DNA from: Chalara sp. BL73 | Taxonomy: Eukaryota > Ascomycota > Leotiomycetes > Helotiales | Assembly: GCA_918026815.1 (NCBI GenBank) | Contig: CAKJVC010000098.1 | Coordinates: forward strand, 124,001-188,000 | Length of the DNA: 64,000 nucleotides | Direction: 5' to 3' | In this document: one piece after another, positions 34,641 to 44,038 of the stretch | Layout of the letters: each line of letters opens with the position of its first letter | Position numbering within the stretch: position 1 is the stretch's first letter | Made by a program: the position numbers and the translations under genes | Notes under the pieces: model-generated | Databases searched by the model: none | What the model was told of the DNA's origin: nothing | The model's input: the letters and a program-made list of their open reading frames with translations, nothing else

Positions 34641-37109
34641 TTAACGCCATCGGACCGATGGATCCCTCGTACGTGGACTGTGAAAGCGCTTTCTGTCCCG
34701 TCTGACTATCCTTTTTGGTTCGTCTGCTAAATACTCGAGGACCCGATCCATATCAAGGAACGGTCGTTCAAAGGCTTCGTTCACTTGGCTAACTACTTCA
34801 TCCAAGCTTAATGGATTCCGCCTCTTCTCAGCTCTATTCCGTAAGCTGTTGGATTGTCCTGACCCGTATAAGAGAAGTAGGCGTTGAAGGATTGATTTTC
34901 GAACTTCATTCATGTATATGTAAACCCCTTTTTGATTGAGACGCTTGAGAAGCATTATGCCAGAATCAATCCGAGGTGTTGGTTTCCAACGGCCAATGTT
35001 GCGCTCAGCCAGTCCACTCATGATGCCCCAGTGTGCGATCGCTTGCTGTCGAACTTTGGGAAATAGTATTGTGAGAGGATGTAGAGAATGAGATGTTGGT
35101 ACCGCATCGGGCACCTGAAATCTGTGCCATCTGTGTACCATTTGCACATCAAGAAAGACAGCTTTATGCGCGGGGCCATACCATGTGGCAAGAAAATCAC
35201 AAAGTGCTGCTAGATCGTCCATTCGAAGAAGCATTCCCATTCTTTTGATAATTTCCTGCCAAATAGTAACAGGCACGAAACTTCCTGAGAGCATTATTCC
35301 TTTCAGGATTTCAATTGCCTGCTCTAGGTCATCTATCGTGAGGACTTCTTCCGACCCTTTTTGGGCTACTGGTCGCCGCCCCTTTCGACGTTTTTTCAAC
35401 ACGTGAGTTAGAATATACTTGATGGTCTTCGCCTGCACAGGTGTGCCGGCCATCTGTATCTTTCTTAACCTGACAAGCATAGACGAAGTGTCTCCGACAG
35501 TTGAATAACTCCCTAATACAATGTTCTCAATATCCCATTTTGACTCACTACTGCTAATGAACCGTATTGCTAAGGCTAACCTGTATCGAGGCCAATCCTT
35601 TTTGCGCGCGTATGAAGACATTAGTTTGTCTTGTAATTGTCGATCTTCCAATACATCTGGATGCTGGTCACTTGCAAGTAGACTGTCGATGAGTTCTTGT
35701 TTCTGGTTACGAGCAAAGTCTTCTAATGCCCTGCAAAATAAAGAGTTGCCCAAAGAAATGCCAATATCTTGCAGCTGATTGATGCGCCGAGTAATGCCTT
35801 CAGCATTACGTTCTCGCAGAGCAATTGCCTGCAACGAAAGAGGACCTATCGATTCGACCCCGAGTGCGCCAATAGTTGTCATAGCAATATCCAAAGATAT
35901 CCAGGTAGTAGCGAACCATTTTGCCCCATATGAATCATTATACTCTTTTGGAGTGATGCCAAATCGCTTTCCATGAAGAAGATTCATCATTACTCGAGAT
36001 ATCTTCATGTTTTCTTGCATCGAGTCCTCAACAACTGTAGTATGATTATGCGCGTTGGTCGTCTCGGAATTCGAGGTAGACACCCCTGGCTCTAACGAAA
36101 CTCCGTCGACCTTCACGCTCTGCATAACCGTTGTTGCTACATCATGATAATAGACCGTCAAGAAGTCAATCAACGGCTTAACAGCCGCATAGGTTGTTGG
36201 CACATCGCCCAACTTGACAAGGGCAAAATGCCACTTCAAGGCGGTCTGAAAATCGCCCTGGGCGCAGAGCCTTCCAACAATGTTGGAATAATTGTCACGA
36301 TGAATATTCTCCGAGTATATCTTCAGCAGCCCATCCATGTCTCCTCTCTTCGCGACGACCCATCGACACATCCACGCCATATAGCCCTTGTCTGGAGCAA
36401 AACACTGAAACAGTCGATTGTGCCAATCCTGTGCCTCATGGCGTTTCCAACTACATAACCTGTGCTCGACGATCGCCGCATAAAGTTTCCTCCCCATCCA
36501 GCCATCACCGCTGGACTCCAGCACTTGATTTGCATATTTCCACATCTCGAAGAGAAAGATCTCATCGTTAATCGCATATTTCAAGAAACTAGTCCAAAAC
36601 TTGCGTGCAAATTGATCATGTGGGCCTCCAGTAGCGGGTAAAACAAAGTCCCCTCTCTTCACGGCCCTCCAATACATGTAAGCGCCATCGCGGCCATAAA
36701 TTCGGACTCTGTAATCGAAGAGCTGCGCCCATAATTGTGGCGATTTGTTTTTGGAGTTCCTCACAATCGTACAGTGCGGGCTATCCAAGTCTGATTCATT
36801 ATCGAGTCTCTCTGGTGACAACCATTTCCAACTCGTGTGATAAGCAGGCACCTGCAATTGGTTGGTTGAAGCTCTATCTGTGCCAGCCTCTACGGGATCT
36901 ATGTTTTCGGGCTCGATATCGTGCGGGTGGGCACGGTAGCTTAGATCATGAGCAGCGGATAGCTCTGTCTGAGGCCGGACGTGGTGACCTTGCAGGGCCA
37001 ACCATGGTCTTCTCCGAGTGGCAGATTCAGTACTCGGTCTCGCAATGAATTGTCCAAGGTTTTGGAGAGATGCCGACCTATGCAGAAACCTTAGCAGACC
37101 AGATCGCAT
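34641..37109 (-). CDS. Mitochondrial PPR-like RNA-processing/translation factor
   Basis: Single exon, 822 aa. The first ~40 residues are rich in Arg/Ser/Leu and lack acids (MRSGLLRFLHRSASLQNLGQF), a mitochondrial presequence. The body is a string of helix pairs spaced like pentatricopeptide repeats: AAIVEHRLCSWKRHEAQDWH, GYMAWMCRWVVAKRGDMDGL, IVGRLCAQGDFQTALKWHF and DKLMSSYARKKDWPRYRLALAI. Such fungal PPR proteins act in mitochondrial mRNA maturation or translation. The specific ortholog is not assigned. The C-terminus is strongly basic (RKRFHSPRTRDPSVRWR). It starts 282 bp from the COX7 gene on the other strand. Confidence 0.75.
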   Translation of the reverse strand: MRSGLLRFLHRSASLQNLGQFIARPSTESATRRRPWLALQGHHVRPQTELSAAHDLSYRAHPHDIEPENIDPVEAGTDRASTNQLQVPAYHTSWKWLSPERLDNESDLDSPHCTIVRNSKNKSPQLWAQLFDYRVRIYGRDGAYMYWRAVKRGDFVLPATGGPHDQFARKFWTSFLKYAINDEIFLFEMWKYANQVLESSGDGWMGRKLYAAIVEHRLCSWKRHEAQDWHNRLFQCFAPDKGYMAWMCRWVVAKRGDMDGLLKIYSENIHRDNYSNIVGRLCAQGDFQTALKWHFALVKLGDVPTTYAAVKPLIDFLTVYYHDVATTVMQSVKVDGVSLEPGVSTSNSETTNAHNHTTVVEDSMQENMKISRVMMNLLHGKRFGITPKEYNDSYGAKWFATTWISLDIAMTTIGALGVESIGPLSLQAIALRERNAEGITRRINQLQDIGISLGNSLFCRALEDFARNQKQELIDSLLASDQHPDVLEDRQLQDKLMSSYARKKDWPRYRLALAIRFISSSESKWDIENIVLGSYSTVGDTSSMLVRLRKIQMAGTPVQAKTIKYILTHVLKKRRKGRRPVAQKGSEEVLTIDDLEQAIEILKGIMLSGSFVPVTIWQEIIKRMGMLLRMDDLAALCDFLATWYGPAHKAVFLDVQMVHRWHRFQVPDAVPTSHSLHPLTILFPKVRQQAIAHWGIMSGLAERNIGRWKPTPRIDSGIMLLKRLNQKGVYIYMNEVRKSILQRLLLLYGSGQSNSLRNRAEKRRNPLSLDEVVSQVNEAFERPFLDMDRVLEYLADEPKRIVRRDRKRFHSPRTRDPSVRWR

Positions 37110-37391
37110 GCTATGATTAAATCCTTGGGTAAGGGAATGGCCAATTCAAGTTCCAAGGATCTTTCATTGTCATGGCCGTGGCATTTCCAATGTGAACAGG
37201 ATTGATACAGAAGAGGACAAATTGTCGACTATATATGCGTTCTCGTTAGAATGAGGCTCCAACTTTTTTGATGCTCCACTATATTTTAGCTCTTGTCGCC
37301 AAGACTGCATCGTTCCACTCATCCTCCAATGTAATTGACCATTCAACTCGACCACTTTCCAATCGAACATAAAACCACAATTACAACCACA

Positions 37392-37861
37392 ATGGCAGGG
37401 TGCGTAATTTATCAATTCCTCTAGTAGTATGCGAGAACAACTCTACATACGCGCGAATATGTGTTGATAGTGCCTACCATGCTTGCCTCTTCAAAATCGC
37501 CTGATCTCCTTTCTAGACCATAACTGACTCTTTCACAGCTTCGTCAACCGCGAGAACCGTGTTCCTCACTATCAACGTTTGTTCCAAGAGGGTGCGAAGC
37601 ATGGCGTTCGTCAATGGAACCAGGTATGCCTAGAGGAGCTGCAATGTGCCTCGGATCCTGGGAGCTAACAATGTCCTACAGACTCCGAGGAGCAAAGTCT
37701 TGCTCTACCCATACTACGTAATGCTCTTTGGAGGCTTTGCCGGTGCGTACCCTCCCTTAACTAAACCAGCTGCTGGTATTGAGCACTTACAATTCTTAGG
37801 TTCGATGTACATGATGTCACGTATGGTTCTTGGGCACAAGACCTGGTTCGGGAAAGAATAG
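37392..37861 (+). CDS. COX7: Cytochrome c oxidase subunit 7 (Cox7 / subunit VIIa)
   Basis: Small single-span subunit of mitochondrial complex IV. Four exons: 37392-37399, 37539-37623, 37682-37742 and 37800-37861; 71 aa. The first exon is only 8 bp (ATGGCAGG), so the gene is invisible to ORF scanning. The pattern HYQRLFQEGAKHGVRQWN, then PRSKVLLYPYYVMLFGGFAG (TM segment) and a short basic tail, matches yeast Cox7, including the conserved PRS-x-LYP-Y motif. All four exon phases are consistent and all introns GT-AG. It is slightly longer than yeast Cox7 (60 aa). It shares an upstream region with the PPR gene, also mitochondrial. Confidence 0.9.
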
Positions 37862-38724
37862 ATTAGAGCAATTGAGGCTTATGGTGATAAAACTGGGGAT
37901 TGAAATGGGGAACTGAAAGAACCACTGTACATCAAAGCCAAGAATAGAATTCCCTTCTTCACATTGGGGTAGGATTGCACAGTGTCCAGTGATGTTATGC
38001 TGTCTCTTCACATGACTGTAGTTGGATCCTGATTTGCTCCGGCCAAACTGGGCTTGGTGCGGAGACATGTTTTTGAACTCATGTGGAAGTGCTAGTTTCT
38101 TACAAGTATCTGTTATTGTTTCCAATTGACCTTGTGGCATAGATGTTAAAAAAGGGGACTAAAGAAGCTTTTTTAAACAGATTGTTTGCTATTTAGATTC
38201 AGGATCAAGAATTTTCTCACTAAGTTACTAAAAAGTATAAGCATTTTTTACACTATTGCTGCTTGTGCGATCCAATATTCATCGGCATATTGTTGATCAT
38301 GCACTTGGAATTCTAGAGATAGTAGGTATCTGAGGGTTTGGCTCCCTCTCAGCCATAAACTAATGATGGAGGGCATGTTCATCTCAGGCTCACTAGACGA
38401 GACTCCTCAAACGGTAACAATTGGACATCTTTTGGCTGCCAAAATTAGCACACTTCTTGAGGCCACGGAAAACGTTACATTTACGTGGCCTGGGACGTGA
38501 GTGATAGCTGCATTTAAAATATATTTGACTCCAATAAATATCACCTACGGGATGATAGCGCTGTGCTCGGTCAGGGTTACTCATGAATCTGCCATGTATT
38601 TTCAACGCCTATGTGCCCAGATCAAACCCGAAATAGGTGCCTCAAGCCTATCATGAATTACCCCACCACGTCTGATCTTACAAGTCCACAATTTCATTAT
38701 GCTCATCTCATCTGCCATGTCGGT
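37862..38724. other. Convergent 3' intergenic region COX7 / clathrin light chain
   Basis: 860 bp between two gene ends. Minus-strand frames at 37817-38140 and 38393-38605 lack coding features. The sequence at 38160-38280 is AT-rich with poly-T runs; no element recognised. Confidence 0.5.
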
Positions 38725-39558
38725 CTAATAACCTGTAGCACCAGGAGCCTTCTCATCTTTGCGCAGACTCAAAAGCAACTCGCGCATCTTCTCTTTGCCT
38801 GTTCCGCTTGCTCCCCCCTTTACACCTTTTCCGCTCAAATCAACTAACTTGGCAATGCGCTCCCAACTCGTGCCACCTGCGCTAGTATCCTCTCGACTCT
38901 CAAGGAAAGCCTCGGCGTCACGTCGGGTCTGGGCGATAGCTTTCTCCTTCTTAGAGTTGTAGTTTTCGTAGAAGTCATCGATGTTTTGTTGGGCAGTCTT
39001 CACAGTTTCCTCTTGCTTTTGCTGGTCTTTCTCTGCCCGTTCAGCAATTGAAGCATCGCGGCGGGCACGCCACTGTTGGAGGACCTCAGGCTCTTCTTCA
39101 TCTTGAGCAGTGGCATGGTAGGAGGAATAGGAGCTGGTAATGTTGCCGCCTGGCGCTACAGCCTAATCCACAAGTTGGTTAGAATAGTTCCCACGATAGC
39201 AAGACACCAAATTTACCTCATTTCGTGTATCGATAGAAGGAAAAGAGCTCTCAAATTCAACGACTTCCTCGCCACCATTTCCACCCCCTAAAAGATCCTC
39301 TTCATCATCCTCCGCGAATGCGGCCTTGTCGTTGCCTGTAGCAAATTGATCGGCATCGTCACCTAAGAGGGCCTTCTCTCGCGATAAAAAGTCGTCGGCG
39401 CCAGCAGTTTCGAACCCAGTATCAGTTTGTGGTTGTGATGGAGCAGCTAAATACCACCAGATGTTAGACACCACCTACTAAACATTCGCATAGAGAAGCC
39501 CAAATTCAGTCTTACCACCAGAGTCAAACTCTTCAAGTGAGGGGAATCTGTCGGCCAT
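38725..39558 (-). CDS. CLC1: Clathrin light chain
   Basis: Regulatory light chain of clathrin coats, binding the heavy-chain hub. Exons 39558-39516, 39446-39217 and 39162-38725; 236 aa, the usual length (yeast 233). The N-terminus MADRFPSLEEFD is family-typical. It is followed by an acidic Gly-rich region (FAEDDEEDLLGGGNGGEE) and VEFESSFPSID. Then a heavy-chain-binding helix with high Glu/Lys/Arg/Gln content (VLQQWRARRDASIAERAEKDQQKQEE, DDFYENYNSKKEKAI). The C-terminus is a conserved WERIAKLVDLSGKG followed by MRELLLSLRKDEKAPG. It is divergent from RTT103 (491 bp between ATGs). Confidence 0.95.
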
Positions 39559-40049
39559 ATTGTTTGTTTTGAATCCTGTGTTGCACAAATAATTTGAGGT
39601 TCTTTAGAGAGCGTTATGGTTATCGTGTTAATGGTCCAGAAAGTGAAATACAGCAGCCAATAACGAGAGTGGAAGTTGCCAAGCTTCTTCAAGGGTCCTT
39701 TGCCTTGTGCCTGGACTGTGTGAACAACTCTGTTTATTAACTTAAAACCACCACATACACCAGATGCATCTGTGATACCACGTCGATTAAATTTAACTTG
39801 ACGGCAAGCTGTAGAACACTTACATACTCCTTGACTGGCTACCGTATTCAGCAAAGGATACGTGATTTATTCCACTTCTGCATTTTATTTAAAGGCTGCT
39901 CGTCTCACGATTCGAATGAGCTTCCCTTTGGCAGCAGACAATCAAAGCTCAACAACAATCCGCTTTGTGATCTGACAAAATTCAAGTTATATTAACGCTG
40001 AGTTAGCTCCCTGCAGATTGGCATTCTTGCAAACAATACTCTATACATA

Positions 40050-41560
40050 ATGGCATATACGGACGATGCTGTGCTCTCCAAGCTTTCTTCCTTGAACGAG
40101 ACGCAGGAAAGCATCGTAGGTCCCCACAGCCTTATAACCAGTCCAGCACTTTTGTTCTTTTTGAGAAAACTGCCAGATGCTAACACTAAATAGGTCACTG
40201 TTGCACAATGGGTCATGTTTCACAGGTACACAAACAGCCTTGCAATCACCTCACTTACGATGTACTAACCCGATTCCTTAGGAGACACGCGGACCGTACC
40301 GGCCAGCTATGGCTCCAGCGCCTCAAGGATTCCAGCAGTAATAAGAGACTTAACCTTATTTATCTTGCAAACGGTAAGGCCTCGTTTCTATCTTAGCATC
40401 ACCATCAAAATTATGGCCGCATCTTCCACAAGTACCTTGGATACAATCTGGGGACACGTTTGCTAATGACACTTTGTGTTGCAGAGGTGGCACAACAATC
40501 AAAAGCCCGGCACAAAGATGATTTTTTGACAGCCTTCTCTCCTGTTATTGCGGAGGCCACAGCTGTTGCCTATAAGGGCGCGTCTGGTGAAGTACAAGGG
40601 AAGTTGAAAAGGGTCGTGAGCGTTTGGAGGGAACGTCAAGTTTTTGAGACACCCATACAGGATGCAATTGAGGCCAGGATCGAAGGTGAGGCAATGCTTC
40701 TTAGATTTCCTGGCCGAGTGCTGATTATTCTAGAACTCGACAAAACTAGGAGCACGACACAGCAGAATGGTGGAGGTTCTCTCTTTGGTTCGAAGACCGG
40801 CACTCCAGTCGAGCTTGAGCCCCTGGTAAAACCACAACAAGCCTTGTCAAAAAGTCTCCTCACTGCTAAAACCCCTCTTTTAAATGCCAAACAAGACTAT
40901 GAGAAGATGATGGATCCTGCTGCTGTTATCCCATCCCCTCCCGTACATGCCGCGCGTCTTAATGGTCTGCTGAAGACTTTAGCAGTAGCGGAAGGAGCCG
41001 TTTCTGAAAGTATCAGAGCGCGTAAACAGCTCATTGCTGGTCTTGAAAAGATTCTTCAGACCAATCAAGCAACTCTGCGCGAAGAGGAAGCAAGATTCGA
41101 GGAATTGTCGAATCGGAGAGCTGAGGTCGATACGAAGAAAAGGGATGTCGAGATCTCTATCATGCGCCAGTACGGCGACAACAATCCCAGTACCCCGACG
41201 GAGAGCCCAGGAATGAAAAATTCTCCTTCAGCGGAGCCCGATAGACCAGAGGTTGAGACTTTGACTCCTCCTACCATAGCACATCATTCCGCTGGGCCTG
41301 TCCCAGAATTCCAGCTTCAGGATTCGAGCAAGCAAAATACTTCGCTGACTTCAGAACAATCAACAAGAGATTCCACCTGGACTCAACCACGTGAATCGGT
41401 AGCAGGGGCAGATCTGTTGTCCAGTCTCAGCGGATCCAACTCGTATGGAGGTGTGTACGGTGGCGGCAGTCTTAAAAAGCGAAAACTAAATCCCGGTGAG
41501 GAAATTCCGGATTTTGGAGATGAGTTGGACCCGGATGTGACTGCAATGCTGAATAGTTGA
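40050..41560 (+). CDS. RTT103: CID-domain RNA polymerase II CTD-binding protein, Rtt103-like
   Basis: Binds the phosphorylated CTD of RNA polymerase II near 3' ends and helps termination by the Rat1 exonuclease. Exons 40050-40115, 40194-40225, 40282-40373 and 40485-41560; 421 aa. The spliced N-terminal ~130 residues form a CTD-interacting (RPR) domain: LSKLSSLNETQESI, VTVAQWVMFHR, WLQRLKDSSSNKRLNLIYLAN, EVAQQSKARHKDDFLTAF and KRVVSVWRERQVF. A coiled coil follows (residues ~180-250, TNQATLREEEARFEELSNRRAEVDTKKRDVE). The C-terminus is Ser/Pro-rich and ends with GEEIPDFGDELDPDVTAML. The 32-bp second exon is only seen after splicing. Length and order fit Rtt103 better than Pcf11. Confidence 0.9.
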
Positions 41561-42010
41561 TCTGTTCACTTCAAAAAGGCAGCCGTCTAAGCAAGATTTC
41601 ATTTCGTCAATGAAGCAACTCACATATACCTTAAGAACGATGGCTATGGACAGCTATCACGCGGAATCATATGCCCAACGATCAAGGAACATTTTTCTCT
41701 GATGCAGGAAGGAAGGCTTCTCAAATAATATTGAGAAGTCCAAGGGGGAAGCATCAAGCTATTTTAGGCAGCTTCTTGGCCTAGAAAGTAATCAACAAAA
41801 CCGCCTACAAAATTACTTCAATGTCGACTTAAGGTGTGTATTCTCACGACAATTTCACCACTTCACAGACTAGTTGTAGAATCTACCATTTTAAAAAAGC
41901 TAAAAACTCTACTCGCTGGCTATGCACCGTTTCCATGAAATTTCCCATGCATTCTCCCTATTCATGTACCCTAACATTACTCATGTCTCAGATTTGTTAT
42001 TTGGACATCA
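41561..42010. other. Convergent 3' intergenic region RTT103 / CDC37
   Basis: 450 bp between two 3' ends. The plus-strand frame 41836-42141 is antisense to the CDC37 last exon and not a gene. A sequence at 41690-41790 (CTTCTCAAATAATATTGAGAAG) forms an inverted repeat of about 8 bp arms, possibly part of a 3'-end structure. Confidence 0.5.
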
Positions 42011-43715
42011 TTACTCAGGATTATCGGAATATTTTGCATTTAGCTGTTGCTCTTGCAGCTTGCTTTTTGCTGCCGCCGCTCGCTCCTGTTCCTCAAATTC
42101 TTTCAGGGCGGCTTGACCTTCTTCAGTTGTTGCATCGATGATTTGTTCTTCGAGTGACAGCATGCCGCCCTATGTTAGAGGCGTCAACTATATTCATATC
42201 AGAGAAATGAGGATGAAATGGGGAAACTAACCTCGCTCAGTTGAGAAACTACCTCCTCCGCCTGCTCAACGCTCATCTTGCCAAGAACCTTGTTCACTTC
42301 ATCCAGGCTACCGCTCTCTAAGGCGCGTTGGAGTCCAGGTGGAAAGGCATCAAAAAGCTGCCTCGCCTTAGCTATATCTGGGTCCTCAGACTTGGCTGGC
42401 GGAACTTGAATGTTGATTGCTGTTCCAGGATCCACAGCATGAAGTTGGATCTGTTCCACGCCTCCTGTCCCATCGGCTTCTTCCTGCGCTCGCTGCTTAA
42501 TGATCTCTTTTGATCGAACCTCAATACGCTTATAGGTTGATTGAACATCATCGAAGAATACTTTTTGTGCCTGATGTCCTTGAGTTGTAATTCGCTTGAA
42601 GAAAAGACCTACACCATCCTTGCCTAATGCTCTACAATATTGAAGCAGAAGTCCTTGGTGGACACATTGCCGAGCAAAGTCTAGTTTGCCGTCCATCGCC
42701 GCATTGAACGCCATCACCAATAATCCATCTGTCTCTTTTTCTGCGAGCACTCCCGGATTCTGAGAAATAAATTGTAAGCACCCATGATAGTCGCCTATTT
42801 TATACTTCGCGAATGCTTTCCCAAGGTCTGTCGGCTCTACGTCTGCCTCATCATCTAGGTCCTCGGGATTAGGTGCAGGCTCATCGATGTCAGCCTCAGC
42901 ACCTGAAGATTCTTGACCATCCTTGGCGGCAAGAGAATGCGGGTTCAATACTTCAACAGCTTGGACCTTTTGTTTCTGTTGGGTGGCCTTTTTGAGTTCT
43001 GGAACAGGTGCGGGTGTAGGAACGGATTTAGAGACGTGCGAGGTGTTGAAGCCGGTGCTGTAACTCTCACTGGTGATTTTTCTACTCTCTTCCAATTCTA
43101 ACTCCTTCAATTGCTCTTCTAGTTGCCTCTGCAGGTCCAGAACCTTATCTTCATGGACCTTGACTTCTGCTATATAGGCTTCGTATCGTTTCTCTGGTTT
43201 GTCCTCGTCCACTTTTGCCTTAACCTGATCTATCATGGCAGCCATCATCTTCGAGTAGGAAGGGAGGGGCTCCTTCTCTGAAACATGAACGCCTTCTGGA
43301 CGTGGCGGAGGTGTATCCTCGCCTCCCTTGCCTACAGACTCCATCACAGACTGAAAAATCAGCTCATCTGGATTGCGTTTGTCTGCTTCGGCAGTATGAG
43401 ACTTTAATGCAGTGAGGAGACCACTGATCCGCTTGAGCAGACCATCATTGATGATACGCTCATACTTATAGGTGGCAATCTTGTTCTTCCGTTCATATCT
43501 TTGCTGGTGGATTTGGTTTTGTTTTGCGCGAATGAAGGACTTTTTGTCAACATTAGGATGGACTTCGATATCTGAGTCGTCACTCAGTTCCAGAGCATCC
43601 TAGAAGTAACATTGTCAGCCCGGACATTCAGCCTGATGTAGATGTAACTGAACTAAGTACAAGGCTTAGAGGATCTTGGATGATGGCTTACCCATTTGCT
43701 ATAATCCAAAGGCAT
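42011..43715 (-). CDS. CDC37: Hsp90 co-chaperone Cdc37
   Basis: Kinase-specific co-chaperone that loads protein kinases onto Hsp90. Exons 43715-43692 (8 codons), 43599-42232 and 42169-42011; 516 aa. The N-terminus MPLDYSKW/DALELSDDSD is diagnostic, with Ser14 in the conserved casein kinase 2 site. A basic helical kinase-binding part follows (KKSFIRAKQNQIHQQRYERK). The middle Hsp90-binding domain contains TDLGKAFAKYKIGDYHGCLQFI and GLLVMAFNAAMDGKLDFARQCVHQGLLLQYCRALG. The C-terminal helix QLNAKYSDNPE ends the chain. It starts 323 bp from MDL1 on the opposite strand. Confidence 0.96.
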
Positions 43716-44038
43716 GGCGAAGATATTTCAGAATTTTATGATCTAAGGCCGTTGCTACCTGTCTTGGTGGAGGGGTAGAAATGTGGCCAGGCTTGAAATG
43801 TTCCCCTTGTTGACTAGTTGCCCCACGGATAAAGTTATGCCAAGTTATGTAGAGATGCGATGACGGAACGCTAACCGAAGTTACCAAGATGTCCGCGGTG
43901 GTGAGCACTCTATCCTTCTCACCAGCAATAATTATTCGCGACAGATGATTTAAACCGCGACAATGGGATATGGATCACTCTGGTGTCAAAACCTTATAGT
44001 ACGGTAATATCGGTGGTACTGGTTCTTGTGCCCTCAAG
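43716..44038. promoter_or_regulatory. Shared promoter region CDC37 / MDL1
   Basis: 322 bp between the two divergent start codons. No recognised motif beyond short AT stretches; must contain both core promoters and leaders. Confidence 0.5.
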
